64,000 nucleotides of DNA from Spirochaetales bacterium (GTDB taxonomy: Bacteria; Spirochaetota; Spirochaetia; Sphaerochaetales; Sphaerochaetaceae): contig JAHDQJ010000002.1 in NCBI GenBank assembly GCA_018433865.1, positions 310,001-374,000 of the forward strand. Direction: 5' to 3'. Each line of letters starts with the position of its first letter. Position 1 is the stretch's first letter. A program made the position numbers and the translations under genes. The notes beneath the pieces are model-generated. The model saw nothing but the letters and a program-made list of their open reading frames with translations, had not been told where the DNA came from and made no database searches. Below, in pieces: positions 27,109 through 36,092 of the stretch.

Positions 27109-27585
27109 TCAGTACAGTGTCTTCTCCATCTTCTCGTACGCTGCATAGAGGGCCCTGCACTCCTGGTGCCCCATTTGCACGAGCTTGAGGACGTGCGCAT
27201 CGTTGCGCTTCGCCTCGATGAAACGATAGATGAAGTCGTCCCTGAAGCCGATTCTTTCCGCTTCCCAGGCCTCGCACCCGAAGTAGACCGTATCGATGTT
27301 TGCCCATATGATCGCCGAGAGGCACATCGGACAGGGGTATCCGGTAGCATAGAGGATGCATCCGCCCAGGTCGTGCGTCCCGAGGACCTGTCCCGCTTTC
27401 CGTATGGCATTGACCTCGGCATGCGCGCTCGGATCATGGTCACGCAACACGGAGTTTGCCGCTATCGAAATCACCTTGCCATCTTTCAGTACCGCCGCTC
27501 CGAACGGTCCTCCGAAACCGGCGGTCATGGAGGTCCTTGCCGCCTCTATCGCCTCGGCGATCGCCTTGTCCAGTCCCTGTTCCAT
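27109..27585 (-). CDS. Guanine deaminase-type nucleoside/base deaminase
   Basis: 158-residue zinc deaminase of the CDA fold. Zinc ligands and the catalytic Glu are in SAHAEVNAIRKAG and GYPCPMCLSAIIWA. Length, the N-terminal TAGFGGPFGAAVLKDG and the C-terminal FGFRDDFIYRFI-like block match the short GuaD family of Bacillus rather than TadA. The reaction would be guanine to xanthine plus ammonia, feeding the xanthine hydroxylase at the window start. ATG at 27585 has GGAGGA six bases upstream. The in-frame GTG two codons earlier abuts that site and is unlikely. Confidence 0.85.
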   Translation of the reverse strand: MEQGLDKAIAEAIEAARTSMTAGFGGPFGAAVLKDGKVISIAANSVLRDHDPSAHAEVNAIRKAGQVLGTHDLGGCILYATGYPCPMCLSAIIWANIDTVYFGCEAWEAERIGFRDDFIYRFIEAKRNDAHVLKLVQMGHQECRALYAAYEKMEKTLY

Positions 27586-27609
27586 CCGCACTCCTCCATC
27601 ATAGTCGAT

Positions 27610-28626
27610 TCAATGACACACCTCGGCGAATCGCGCGAGGTTGTGATGCCCCGCGACAGCCTCGCCGCGTTCGATTTCGTGGATGATATCGATCACCCGA
27701 TCGGTCACCGGAGTCTTCACGCCGACCTCCCGGCCATGCCTCGCGACCGCACCTTGGATCGCATCGACCTCACTCACCCGGCCCCGCTCCAAGTCAGCCA
27801 GCATGCTTGGTCTCAATTCCCGGTGCTTGCCCAGGGCTATCGGGATGAGATGGAAAGAAATCCACCGTTTCCATCTGGTATGGTAATCGAAGAGTCGAAC
27901 GATATCCTTGCCCTGGATCGGAGCCAATGTGATGTGCAAAGCCTTCGCGACATCGATGCACTCCTTCACGATGCACTGGGCATAGCGTCTGGCAACCCTA
28001 TCGTCGATCACTTCCTTGAAGGAACCTCCCAACACTGTGGACATCCCGCTGAACGAAGCGTTGACCACCAATTTCGACCACCGGGCACCCAAGAAGTCGC
28101 TCTCGGTCACGACCGTTCCGACCGTGGAGAGTATCGCAGCCACCCTGTCAAGGGACTCTCTGCTCCCTGAGGGAGGAAGTCCGAGATTGAACACGAAGGT
28201 ATCCCTGCCACTGGTCATCTCCACCACCCCGGGTGCGATGAGCGATGCACCCCACCCGATCGCACACCCGAGCACTTTGGACGGGCCGAGAATCCTCTGC
28301 AGTTGCGCTTCAGGCAATCCGTTCTGCATCGTGCAGAGAACTCCCGTCGGGGAAAGGTAAGACTTGAGTTGCCTGGCTACCTGGGCATTGTCCTGCTGTT
28401 TGGTCAGCAGGAACACGACGTCATACGTCCCCTCCATCTGAGCGGGAAGCAATGCGCGTACCCGATAAGTCCCCTTGAGTGTTCCTACGATCCGGGCACC
28501 TTCAAGATTCAGCGCATGCACGTGGTCGGCGTTCCGGGTGATAAGCTCCACCCCAGGATAATGTGCACTGAGCAATGCCCCGAGGATGGTCCCCAGCGAT
28601 CCCGCACCGTAGATTGCAATTCTCAT
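27610..28626 (-). CDS. Ketopantoate reductase-family oxidoreductase, second copy
   Basis: 338 residues. The Rossmann motif is YGAGSLGTILGALL, followed by LLTKQQDNAQVA with the family Lys and CTMQNGLPEAQLQ. The C-terminal domain carries ARWSKLVVNASFSGMSTVLG with the Lys-Asn pair. It is longer than the homologue at 6767-7705 and not closely similar to it. It may be the true pantoate enzyme or act on another 2-oxo acid. GAGGAGG lies upstream of the ATG. Neighbours on the same strand are the guanine deaminase (downstream) and pflA (upstream, 57 bp). Confidence 0.8.
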   Translation of the reverse strand: MRIAIYGAGSLGTILGALLSAHYPGVELITRNADHVHALNLEGARIVGTLKGTYRVRALLPAQMEGTYDVVFLLTKQQDNAQVARQLKSYLSPTGVLCTMQNGLPEAQLQRILGPSKVLGCAIGWGASLIAPGVVEMTSGRDTFVFNLGLPPSGSRESLDRVAAILSTVGTVVTESDFLGARWSKLVVNASFSGMSTVLGGSFKEVIDDRVARRYAQCIVKECIDVAKALHITLAPIQGKDIVRLFDYHTRWKRWISFHLIPIALGKHRELRPSMLADLERGRVSEVDAIQGAVARHGREVGVKTPVTDRVIDIIHEIERGEAVAGHHNLARFAEVCH

Positions 28627-28683
28627 CAGGCCCCCCTCCTCATCACCGATTATAGGGGTGATGCATGCGCTATGCCAGAGTGT

Positions 28684-29451
28684 TCATCCGATCTTCTTGG
28701 AGACTGTGGTGAAATCATGGTCGCGCACGAGAACGGAAAGTCCCCGGTCGAGCATGATCTGTCGAGCCATCGCAATCTCCTCGCCCGTAGGTTCCGGAGT
28801 ACCGAGGAGTGCGTATCGGTAGCCCAGCTCTTTCCACTTGTACTCACCCATCTTGTGGAAGGGAAGCAGCTCCACCTGTTCGATGCATCGGAAAGGAGCA
28901 AGATGGTCGGCAAGCTTGGAAAGCAATCGGACATCCAATGTCCATCCGGGAACGAGCACATGGCGGAGCCATACCCGTTTTCCGATCTCTTCAAGATACT
29001 CAAGTGTCGCGAGCGTCTCTGCATTTCCTCTTCCGGTCAAGCTCCAGCACTGTCCGTCATCGATGCTCTTGATGTCCAAGAGAATCAGGTCAGCAGCTGC
29101 AAGGGCCTGGCGCGAGTGGTCGAGAGGAACACTCCCCGCCGTATCCACGGCGGTGTGTATGTGTTCGGCTCTCGCCCGGAGAAGGATATCCTCGGTGAAA
29201 TCGCTCTGCAAAAGTGGTTCTCCTCCGCTGATGGTAAGCCCTCCGCTTCGGATGAAAGAACGATAGGAGACTACCTCACGGATCATTACTTCCGAGTCGA
29301 CTTCCTTCCCGCAGGTACGCTGCCATGTGTCCGGATTGTGGCAGAACTTGCATCGGAGTGCGCACCCCTGCAGGAACACTACATACCGTACTCCGGGACC
29401 GTCGACGGTCCCGAACGTCTCCACAGAATGGATCCTTCCCCTGATACCCAT
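28684..29451 (-). CDS. pflA: Pyruvate formate-lyase activating enzyme (radical SAM)
   Basis: 255 residues, the usual length. The radical-SAM motif CALRCKFCHNPDTW lies near residue 28. GGLTISGGEPLLQ is the SAM-binding GGE block, and LLDIKSIDD a later strand. The enzyme makes the glycyl radical on PflB, using SAM and an electron from flavodoxin or ferredoxin. The ATG at 29451 has GGGGAGGT five bases upstream. It starts 13 bp after the pflB stop and is co-transcribed with it. Confidence 0.95.
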   Translation of the reverse strand: MGIRGRIHSVETFGTVDGPGVRYVVFLQGCALRCKFCHNPDTWQRTCGKEVDSEVMIREVVSYRSFIRSGGLTISGGEPLLQSDFTEDILLRARAEHIHTAVDTAGSVPLDHSRQALAAADLILLDIKSIDDGQCWSLTGRGNAETLATLEYLEEIGKRVWLRHVLVPGWTLDVRLLSKLADHLAPFRCIEQVELLPFHKMGEYKWKELGYRYALLGTPEPTGEEIAMARQIMLDRGLSVLVRDHDFTTVSKKIG

Positions 29452-29464
29452 GCCGTACCTCCCC

Positions 29465-31645
29465 TTACAACGATTCGTGGAACGTGCGGTGGATGACATC
29501 CAGCTGCTGTTCGCGAGTCAGCTTGATGAAGTTCACCGCATAGCCGCTCACCCGGATGGTGAGCTGAGGATAGCGCTCGGGATGCTCCATCGCATCGAGC
29601 AGGACCTCACGATCCAGCACGTTCACGTTGATGTGGTGTCCCTGTTCGAGGAAATAGGCATCGAGAAGGCTGACGAGATTCTGTACCTGGTGCGGTACGC
29701 TCTTGCCGAGAGCTCCCGGGATGATGCTGAAGGTGTAGGAAATCCCGTCCTCCGCCTCATCATAGGGAATCGCCGCGACACTCTTCATCGATGCGACACA
29801 TCCTTTCAAATCCCTTCCATGCATCGGATTCGCACCGGGAGCGAACGGTTCACCCCGCTTCCTCCCGTCAGGAGTGGAACCGGTCTTCTTCCCATACACC
29901 ACATTGCTGGTGATCGTAAGGACCGAGAGCGTAGGAACGCTCTGGCGATAGGTATGATGACTTCTCAACTTATGCATGAAGCTTTTCACGATCCGTACCG
30001 CGATATCGTCAACCTCCGGATCGTTGTTTCCGAATGCTGGGTAGCTTCCCTCGATCACGAAATCGACCACCAGGCCACGGTCGTCCCTGATCGGCCTGAC
30101 CTTGGCATGCTTGATTGCCGAAAGGCTGTCCGCAACCACACTCAGACCTGCGATGCCTCCCGCCATGGTTCGCAGGACCTGGTCGTCATGCAGTGCCATC
30201 TCTATCCGTTCGTAGCAATACTTGTCGTGCATGTAGTGGATGATGTTCAATGTATCGATGTAGAGCTTGGAAAGCCAATCGCACATCGAGTCGAACTTGT
30301 CGGCCACCTCATCATACTCGAGGTACCCGTCACCGACCGGTGCGAGCTTCGGACCGACCTGGGTCCCGTCGATCTCGTCACGACCGCCGTTGAGGGCATA
30401 GAGCAGTGCCTTTGCAAGGTTTACCCGCGCACCGAAGAACTGCATCTGCTTGCCGATTCTCATGGCCGATACGCAGCACGCGATCCCGTAGTCGTCCCCG
30501 AACTTGGGACGCATGAGATCATCGTTCTCATACTGGATGGAAGAAGTCTTGATCGACATCGCCGCGCAGTATCGCTTGAACGGATCGGGCAGACGTTCGC
30601 TCCACAGGATCGTGAGGTTGGGCTCGGGAGCAGGGCCGAGGTTCGTCAGCGTGTGGAGGAACCGGTAGCTCATCTTCGTCACCATATGCCTTCCATCCTC
30701 TGCGATCCCCCCGATGGTTTCGGTGACCCACGTGGGATCGCCGCTGAACAGCTCATCATACGCAGGCGTCCGTAGGAATCGGACAATCCGGAGTTTCATC
30801 ACGAAGTGATCCACCATCTCCTGGATCTCCGACTCGCCGTACCGTCCGGAAGCAAGGTCCCTCTCGGCGTAGATATCGAGGAACGTGGAGACCCTGCCGA
30901 GACTCATCGCAGCGCCGTTCTGCTCTTTCACCGCAGCAAGATAGGCGAAGTAGAGCCACTGGATCGCCTCCTTGACATCCTCTGCAGGACGCGAGATGTC
31001 GAAACCGTAGGAGGCGGCCATCGCAGTAAGTTCCCCTAGCGACCTGATCTGTTCGCTCAGCTCTTCCCGTTCCCGGATCCTCTGTTCATCCATCACATCG
31101 AACCGATGGAGCCTCTTCGCTTCCCGCTTGCCATCGATCAGCGCGGCAGTTCCGAAAAGCGGTACGCGACGATAGTCCCCTATGATCCGACCTCTTCCAT
31201 ACGCATCGGGCAATCCGGTGATGATCCCGCTGTGCCTGGCCCTTTTCATCTCATCGGTATAGGCATCGAACACACCGTCATTGTGTGTCTTCCGATACGT
31301 GAAGACCTCATCGACATGTTCGGGAACGGTTCGGCCATAGGATTCAAGCTCGGTATGGATGAGGCGGATGCCACCGAAGGGCATGATGGAGCGCTTCAGG
31401 GGCTGGTCGGTCTGCAAACCGACGATCGTTTCCAGCTGTCTGTCGATGTAGCCCGGTCCGTGACTCGTGATGGTGCTGATGATGTGCTCGTCGATATCGT
31501 ACATGCCTCCACGTTGCCGTTCGATCTCCAGCAAACCGCTGAGCTTCTGCCAGAGTGCCTTCGTCCTGTCGGTGGGGGGTGCGAGAAATGTTTCGTCTCC
31601 GTCATACGGAGTATAGTGGTGCAAGATGTATGCGCTTGTCTGCAT
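29465..31645 (-). CDS. pflB: Formate C-acetyltransferase (pyruvate formate-lyase)
   Basis: 726 residues. The two catalytic Cys lie in the [20 protein letters not shown] block. The glycyl-radical site is [13 protein letters not shown] near the C-terminus. Together they identify a true PFL rather than a diol dehydratase or other glycyl-radical enzyme. It converts pyruvate and CoA to acetyl-CoA and formate under anaerobic conditions. GACAGGAGAA precedes the ATG. Upstream lies a TGTGA-N6-TCACA operator shared with the divergent FNR/CRP-type regulator. The operator centre is about 41.5 bp from the start predicted from the TACAAC -10 box, a class II activator position. Confidence 0.96.
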   Translation of the reverse strand: MQTSAYILHHYTPYDGDETFLAPPTDRTKALWQKLSGLLEIERQRGGMYDIDEHIISTITSHGPGYIDRQLETIVGLQTDQPLKRSIMPFGGIRLIHTELESYGRTVPEHVDEVFTYRKTHNDGVFDAYTDEMKRARHSGIITGLPDAYGRGRIIGDYRRVPLFGTAALIDGKREAKRLHRFDVMDEQRIREREELSEQIRSLGELTAMAASYGFDISRPAEDVKEAIQWLYFAYLAAVKEQNGAAMSLGRVSTFLDIYAERDLASGRYGESEIQEMVDHFVMKLRIVRFLRTPAYDELFSGDPTWVTETIGGIAEDGRHMVTKMSYRFLHTLTNLGPAPEPNLTILWSERLPDPFKRYCAAMSIKTSSIQYENDDLMRPKFGDDYGIACCVSAMRIGKQMQFFGARVNLAKALLYALNGGRDEIDGTQVGPKLAPVGDGYLEYDEVADKFDSMCDWLSKLYIDTLNIIHYMHDKYCYERIEMALHDDQVLRTMAGGIAGLSVVADSLSAIKHAKVRPIRDDRGLVVDFVIEGSYPAFGNNDPEVDDIAVRIVKSFMHKLRSHHTYRQSVPTLSVLTITSNVVYGKKTGSTPDGRKRGEPFAPGANPMHGRDLKGCVASMKSVAAIPYDEAEDGISYTFSIIPGALGKSVPHQVQNLVSLLDAYFLEQGHHINVNVLDREVLLDAMEHPERYPQLTIRVSGYAVNFIKLTREQQLDVIHRTFHESL

Positions 31646-31666
31646 GTTGGTTCTCCTGTCGCCCCC

Positions 31667-31672
31667 GTTGTA
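31667..31672 (-). promoter_or_regulatory. pflB -10 box
   Basis: TACAAC on the minus strand places transcription start near 31660. The centre of the upstream palindrome (31701.5) is then 41.5 bp away, with no good -35 box, as expected for activator-dependent class II promoters. Confidence 0.5.
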
Positions 31673-31693
31673 ACACGCGTCCAAGAATGTTGC

Positions 31694-31709
31694 TGTGATT
31701 CAAATCACA
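31694..31709. promoter_or_regulatory. CRP/FNR-type operator
   Basis: TGTGATTCAAATCACA: perfect half-sites TGTGATT and AATCACA around CA, that is TGTGA-N6-TCACA. It lies between pflB and the divergent Crp/Fnr-family gene, the obvious candidate to bind it. Confidence 0.8.
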
Positions 31710-31711
31710 TC

Positions 31712-31741
31712 TTCACCGGTAGTCCCGAGCAGGAGTATCGT
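31712..31741 (+). promoter_or_regulatory. Possible promoter of the Crp/Fnr gene
   Basis: TTCACC, 18-bp spacer, TATCGT, just beyond the operator. Confidence 0.4.
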
Positions 31742-31764
31742 GTATCTTGTAGATGGAGGAAACG

Positions 31765-32493
31765 ATGGAGAAGATGCCCATTTCCTGTGCGTGCTTGCAC
31801 GATCTGTGCCTCATGAAAGTCCCGCTTTTCGCAAGCCTGGACCGGGATAGCCTGCTTTCCATCACCACGCAGATGCGCCACAAGTCATATGCGAAGGGAG
31901 AGACGATCATCCGCGAGGGAGACCACCCCCTGGGATTCACCGTCATCCAGCAAGGCAGCGCCAAGGCATATCGCATCACCGCCGACGGGAGGGAGCAGAT
32001 CCTCTACATATTTCCCACCCACGACTATTTCGGGGCACGTTTTTTGTTCACCGAGGAGGCGGTCCCCTACTCGGTCGAGGCCCTGGAGGAAACGCACGTC
32101 TGCATACTCTCGAAACCTCGTCTGATGGAATTGCTCGCATCCCATCCCCAGGTCTCCCTTGAGCTGATCGAAGCGATGGCCAACCGGATGCGACGTCTCG
32201 AACTGATCGTCCAGAGCATGGGTGGTCGCAATGCAGAACTTCGCATCGCCTCGATGCTCCTCGAGTTCGTGGATACCTTCGGAACGGCTGGTAAGGAGGG
32301 GTACCGGGTGACTCTCCCGCTCAGCAGGGAGGGATTGGCAAACTACCTTGGCATTGCACGGGAGACCTTGAGCCGGAAGCTCACGCAACTTGAGGAGGAT
32401 CAGGTCATCCGTTTCCTGGACAGCCGGACGATGGTGGTTCCGGACAGGGAAGCCCTGAGCCGGCTCTCCGTGCTCTCATCGGATCAACTGTAG
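31765..32493 (+). CDS. Crp/Fnr-family regulator, probably FNR-like
   Basis: 242 residues. It has an N-terminal Cys cluster (Cys8, Cys10, Cys15), a cyclic-nucleotide-binding-fold sensor domain, and a fourth Cys at 113 that lies near the position of E. coli FNR Cys122. The C-terminal helix-turn-helix is REGLANYLGIARETLSRKL. The recognition helix R-E-T-L-S-R keeps the Arg, Glu and Arg that read TGTGA in CRP. I infer an oxygen-labile Fe-S regulator of pflBA, although the Cys spacing is not that of classical FNR. ATG at 31765 has GGAGGA four bases upstream. The ATG at 31753 overlaps that site. The 3' end overlaps the converging AEC gene by 10 bp. Confidence 0.88.
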   Translation: MEKMPISCACLHDLCLMKVPLFASLDRDSLLSITTQMRHKSYAKGETIIREGDHPLGFTVIQQGSAKAYRITADGREQILYIFPTHDYFGARFLFTEEAVPYSVEALEETHVCILSKPRLMELLASHPQVSLELIEAMANRMRRLELIVQSMGGRNAELRIASMLLEFVDTFGTAGKEGYRVTLPLSREGLANYLGIARETLSRKLTQLEEDQVIRFLDSRTMVVPDREALSRLSVLSSDQL

Positions 32494-33413
32494 AAAGCAG
32501 CCATCATGATGATCAGGAGTATCGAGATGACCGTGTCCAGCGAGAGCGTATTGGACACGTAGTCCATGTTCGCCCGGTCATCCTGCTTCATGAAGATGGA
32601 AATGACGAACGGCGGCGGGGTGAGGAACATGATCATCATCGCCAATCGGTACATCCGGTCCATGCCAAGCATGCGATCGACCACCACGGCATTGAGGATC
32701 AAGACGATCACGAGAGCGAGGATCTTCCTTGTCAGGATGGTCTTCAATGAGGCGACCAGTCCGTCCTTGCGGATATTGATGCCATACCCGATCGTGATGG
32801 CGATCAGCGGGACAGTCAAGGATCCGAGCATGTCGATGAAGCTGCCCAGGCTCTCCAGGAACGGTCCTCTCCGCACTTCGCCCTTCAAGGCACTCGCGAC
32901 AAGACCCGCAAGGATGGCGAGGATCACGGGGCTGGTGAGGAACTGCCGGACCAAAGTCTTCGGATCACTCACACCCTCTCGTTCCTTGATCAGCAACGCC
33001 ATCAGTACGAAAAAGACGAAAAGGACCTGCCCGAGGTCGACAAGCGCCATCTTCCCCAGGTGTTGATCGCCATACAAGGCCAAGAACAGGGCATACCCCA
33101 ACATGCCCATCTCGAATCCACCCATCATGATGGAAAAGTAGGGAGAACGGATGCCGAGCGGCCGGGACAGGAACCTGCCGAGCAGGACCATGAGAAGACA
33201 GGAGGCGAAGATCAACGCGACCAGGATGAGGTATCGGCTTTCGATCTCGATCGCGAAGAAGGCTTGGAACATCAAGGCCGGCAGCGCAAGATTGGAAACC
33301 AGCTTCTTCATGTCCCCGATGGAACGGGGAGAGAAGAAGCTGATCCGTTGGAGTACATATCCGACCATGAACAGCATCAGTACCGGCAAGACCGGCAGAA
33401 GCGTATCGAACAT
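32484..33413 (-). CDS. AEC-family (auxin efflux carrier-like) transporter
   Basis: 309 residues with about ten hydrophobic helices. The N-terminal LMLFMVGYVLQR and the SNLALPALMFQAFF helix are typical, as is the late FLTPPPFVISIF segment. Bacterial members export or import organic acids such as malate, but the substrate here is unknown. No ribosome site is visible before the ATG at 33413, which lies 13 bp after the stop of the CBS gene, so translation may depend on coupling. A link to fermentation-acid export next to pfl is speculative. Confidence 0.82.
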   Translation of the reverse strand: MFDTLLPVLPVLMLFMVGYVLQRISFFSPRSIGDMKKLVSNLALPALMFQAFFAIEIESRYLILVALIFASCLLMVLLGRFLSRPLGIRSPYFSIMMGGFEMGMLGYALFLALYGDQHLGKMALVDLGQVLFVFFVLMALLIKEREGVSDPKTLVRQFLTSPVILAILAGLVASALKGEVRRGPFLESLGSFIDMLGSLTVPLIAITIGYGINIRKDGLVASLKTILTRKILALVIVLILNAVVVDRMLGMDRMYRLAMMIMFLTPPPFVISIFMKQDDRANMDYVSNTLSLDTVISILLIIMMAAFYS

Positions 33414-33426
33414 TACCGTGAGACGA

Positions 33427-33864
33427 TCAGAACGTATTGGTGATGTAGTATTCCAACTGTCCGATCTGGAACGCCCTGTCGGCGAGAACGGCCTTCACGA
33501 CATCCCCGATGGAGATGAGGCCCACTACCGCATCATTGTCGACGACCGGAAGATGCCTGAACCTTCCCGTGGTCATGAGCTGCAAGCATTCGTCAAGGCT
33601 CTGGTGAGGCTTCACGTAGGTGACGCCCTTGGTCATCACTTCTGATACCGGGATCGCGGTTGAGAATTCGATGCGTCCTGCGAGGTGCTTGACCACATCA
33701 CGCTCCGAGAGAATTCCCTTGATGGCACCTTTCTCGTCCAGGACGAGTACGGCTCCGATCCTGTGCTGGGTCAGTTTCAGGATGGCTTGTGCCAATGTAT
33801 CGTTTGGAAGAACGGTGACGACTTCACTCCCCTTCTGTTCAAGTATGGCTCTCACTGTACTCAT
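33427..33864 (-). CDS. CBS-domain pair protein
   Basis: 145 residues made up of two CBS motifs (residues ~8-60 and ~75-130). Landmarks are HRIGAVLVLDEKGAIKGILS followed by ERDVV in the first, and GRFRHLPVVDNDAVVGLISI followed by GDVV in the second. Such free-standing pairs bind adenosine nucleotides and regulate partners. The partner is unknown. GGAGGT lies about seven bases before the ATG at 33864. The AEC transporter gene follows after 13 bp and may be the regulated partner. Confidence 0.87.
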   Translation of the reverse strand: MSTVRAILEQKGSEVVTVLPNDTLAQAILKLTQHRIGAVLVLDEKGAIKGILSERDVVKHLAGRIEFSTAIPVSEVMTKGVTYVKPHQSLDECLQLMTTGRFRHLPVVDNDAVVGLISIGDVVKAVLADRAFQIGQLEYYITNTF

Positions 33865-33969
33865 AAATGCACCTCCTCTGATATATCTCAACCGGTTTCC
33901 CGGTATCCTAGGATGTTACTCCGGCATGGCGGAATGCGCAAGCAAAATATCGTCATCGATGAAATCATT

Positions 33970-34992
33970 TCAGGTTTGACTCAACAACAGCTGTACCAGA
34001 AATGATACCACCACCACTGCAAGGGAGATCAAGAATCCGTGGAGCATCGGCTTGAATCCTGAGCGGGCCAGATGGATCGCATCCGTCTTCATCCCGATTG
34101 CGCCCAATGCCATCACCATGCTGAACTTCCCGATTCTCGCGATTCCCGTCGTCGCCTGGGACGGAACGAGACCAAGGCTATTCAGGATCACCACCACGAG
34201 GAACACCAGCACGAACCAAGGGAACACCGCACCGAAAGAGAAGGATGCACCGCGGCCGGCTGCACGTTCAGCTGCGACCGAGCGCATCTGGATCACCGAG
34301 AAGACCAGTACGACAGGAACGATCGAGAGTGTCCGTGTCAGTTTCACGACGATCGCGAAATTCCCGGCCGCTTCGGAGAATGCATAGCCGGCAGCCACCA
34401 CGGAGGAGGTATCATTCACCGCGGTTCCCGTCCAAAGGCCGAACCCGAGATCCGACATGCCGAACGCCCTGCCGAGCAACGGGAAAACCACGACCATGAT
34501 GATATCGAAGAGGAAGGTTGCCGAGAGTGCATAGGCGACGTCCTGGGCGTCTGCGTTGATCACCGGAGCGATCGCGGCAATCGCCGAACCGCCGCAGATT
34601 CCCGTTCCTGCCGAAATCAGACCCGATTGCCGCCAAGGCATCTTCAGAAGTTTGCCGAGCAGATACCCCCCTCCGAACGCGGTCGCCAAGGTGAACACCA
34701 TCACGATCAATGAGAAAGCTCCGATCTGTACCACCTGGGAGATGCTGAGTGTCACGCCCATCCCGATGATGGCGAGCCTGAGCAACCGTTTCCCCGTGAA
34801 TGTGATTCCTCCCTGGAAAACCGGGAACCTCTTCACGAGAGGATGGAATGCCATGCCGATCAGCAGGGCATAGACACCTCCGCTGATCAGATGATCCGGC
34901 GTGATCCGGGCAATCGCATTGGCGATCACTGCAATGAGGGCGGCCAAGCCAAGACCGGGAAAGATGTTGGCAAATGATTGTCGTGTGTGCAT
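33970..34992 (-). CDS. YeiH/UPF0324-family membrane protein (putative sulfate exporter family)
   Basis: 340 residues with about ten hydrophobic helices. Family blocks are SGGVYALLIGMAFHP, LLRLAIIGMGVTLS, GTGICGGSAIAAIAPVI and GTAVNDTSSVVAAGYAFS. Function is unproven in the family; E. coli yeiH sits beside the LysR gene yeiE, the same arrangement as here. No ribosome site precedes the ATG. TTGAAA-N17-TATAGT ends six bases before it, so the mRNA should be leaderless. Confidence 0.88.
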   Translation of the reverse strand: MHTRQSFANIFPGLGLAALIAVIANAIARITPDHLISGGVYALLIGMAFHPLVKRFPVFQGGITFTGKRLLRLAIIGMGVTLSISQVVQIGAFSLIVMVFTLATAFGGGYLLGKLLKMPWRQSGLISAGTGICGGSAIAAIAPVINADAQDVAYALSATFLFDIIMVVVFPLLGRAFGMSDLGFGLWTGTAVNDTSSVVAAGYAFSEAAGNFAIVVKLTRTLSIVPVVLVFSVIQMRSVAAERAAGRGASFSFGAVFPWFVLVFLVVVILNSLGLVPSQATTGIARIGKFSMVMALGAIGMKTDAIHLARSGFKPMLHGFLISLAVVVVSFLVQLLLSQT

Positions 34993-34998
34993 GACGGA

Positions 34999-35027
34999 AC
35001 TATAACGAAATCATTCCATAATTTCAA
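34999..35027 (-). promoter_or_regulatory. yeiH-like gene promoter, predicted leaderless start
   Basis: Minus strand: TTGAAA, 17-bp spacer, TATAGT, six bases, ATG. Near-consensus sigma70 boxes, with no Shine-Dalgarno sequence possible in the six-base gap. Confidence 0.75.
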
Positions 35028-35036
35028 ATTATATTT

Positions 35037-35058
35037 TATTATGTACATATAAGTAATA
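35037..35058. promoter_or_regulatory. Possible LysR-type operator
   Basis: An imperfect inverted repeat, TATTA-N12-TAATA, in the AT-rich gap between yeiH and the lysR gene. Position fits autoregulation; sequence support is weak. Confidence 0.3.
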
Positions 35059-35072
35059 TTTATGGAGTAGCC

Positions 35073-35951
35073 ATGCTCGATTTCCGGATCCTGACATTCC
35101 TCGCCATCTGCGAGCACAAGAGCTTCACGAAAGCTGCGCAGGCTTTGCACATCACCCAACCGGCGGTATCCCAGCACATGCAGGCGCTCCAAGCACAGCT
35201 GGGAACCCAACTGTTCACCATGGAGGGCAGGCAAGTGCTGCTCACCGCCCAAGGAGAACAGTTCTGGCACTTCGCACGTTCCATCCATAACGATATCACC
35301 CGGTTCACCGAGGATTTTCCTGCGAACGCAGAACGTGAGTCGCTACGGTTCGGAGCAACGCTCAGCATCGGCGAATTCACCCTTCCTCCGATTCTCGCGA
35401 AGGTGATGTCGGCCGAGAGGCAGAGAAATCACCGGATGTATGTCGACAACACCGAAATCCTTCTGGGGATGCTCGATTCCGGAGAGATCGACTTCGCTTT
35501 CATCGAGGGAACATTCGACAAGAGGCGCTATGGCTATCGTCTGCTCTCCCATGAACGGTTCATCGCCATCGGTTCTCCATCATGCAAGGATCGTCATCCG
35601 AAACCGAGCCTCGAGGAGCTTTTCGGCGAACGTCTGATCATCCGTGAAAGCGGTTCGGGAACGAGGGGAGTGCTCGAAAGGATACTCGCCGAGCGGGGTC
35701 TGAGTACCTCCCTGTTCCACCATATGGATGAAATCGGCAACCTGAATGTCATCACATACCTGGTGGGGAAAGACTTGGGCATCTCATTCCTCTATGAAGC
35801 GGCCGCCAGGGATGCATTGGAACGCGGTGCGGTCTGTGGGCTCGAGATCGAGGGGTGGTACGTGGTGCGGGAGTTCAACTTCGTCTACCCATTACATGCA
35901 AGGCAGGAACAACGGTATCTCCGCTATTTTGAAGAATTCACCTCACCTTGA
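35073..35951 (+). CDS. LysR-family regulator (YeiE/CysB-like position)
   Basis: 292 residues. The N-terminal helix-turn-helix reads FLAICEHKSFTKAAQALHIT followed by QPAVSQHMQALQ. A periplasmic-binding-like effector domain follows, with ESGSGTRGVLERIL as a typical ligand-loop segment. It diverges from the yeiH-like gene across 80 bp of AT-rich DNA. By analogy with E. coli yeiE-yeiH it should control that gene, possibly in response to an anion such as sulfite. GGAG lies six bases before the ATG. Confidence 0.88.
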   Translation: MLDFRILTFLAICEHKSFTKAAQALHITQPAVSQHMQALQAQLGTQLFTMEGRQVLLTAQGEQFWHFARSIHNDITRFTEDFPANAERESLRFGATLSIGEFTLPPILAKVMSAERQRNHRMYVDNTEILLGMLDSGEIDFAFIEGTFDKRRYGYRLLSHERFIAIGSPSCKDRHPKPSLEELFGERLIIRESGSGTRGVLERILAERGLSTSLFHHMDEIGNLNVITYLVGKDLGISFLYEAAARDALERGAVCGLEIEGWYVVREFNFVYPLHARQEQRYLRYFEEFTSP

Positions 35952-36027
35952 GCCCCTATGATGTATGCATCCCATTCCATTTCCACCGAAATGACATAAC
36001 TTTATGCCGATTCGATTGTTTTCCCTA

Positions 36028-36056
36028 TTGTGAATCCCCAAAGGGTTACATACAAT
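36028..36056 (+). promoter_or_regulatory. Promoter of the OMP gene
   Basis: TTGTGA, 17-bp spacer, TACAAT, about 37 bp before the ATG at 36093. Confidence 0.6.
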
Positions 36057-36092
36057 ACCGATACAGGTATTGAAGATTGCAGGAGGAACGGA

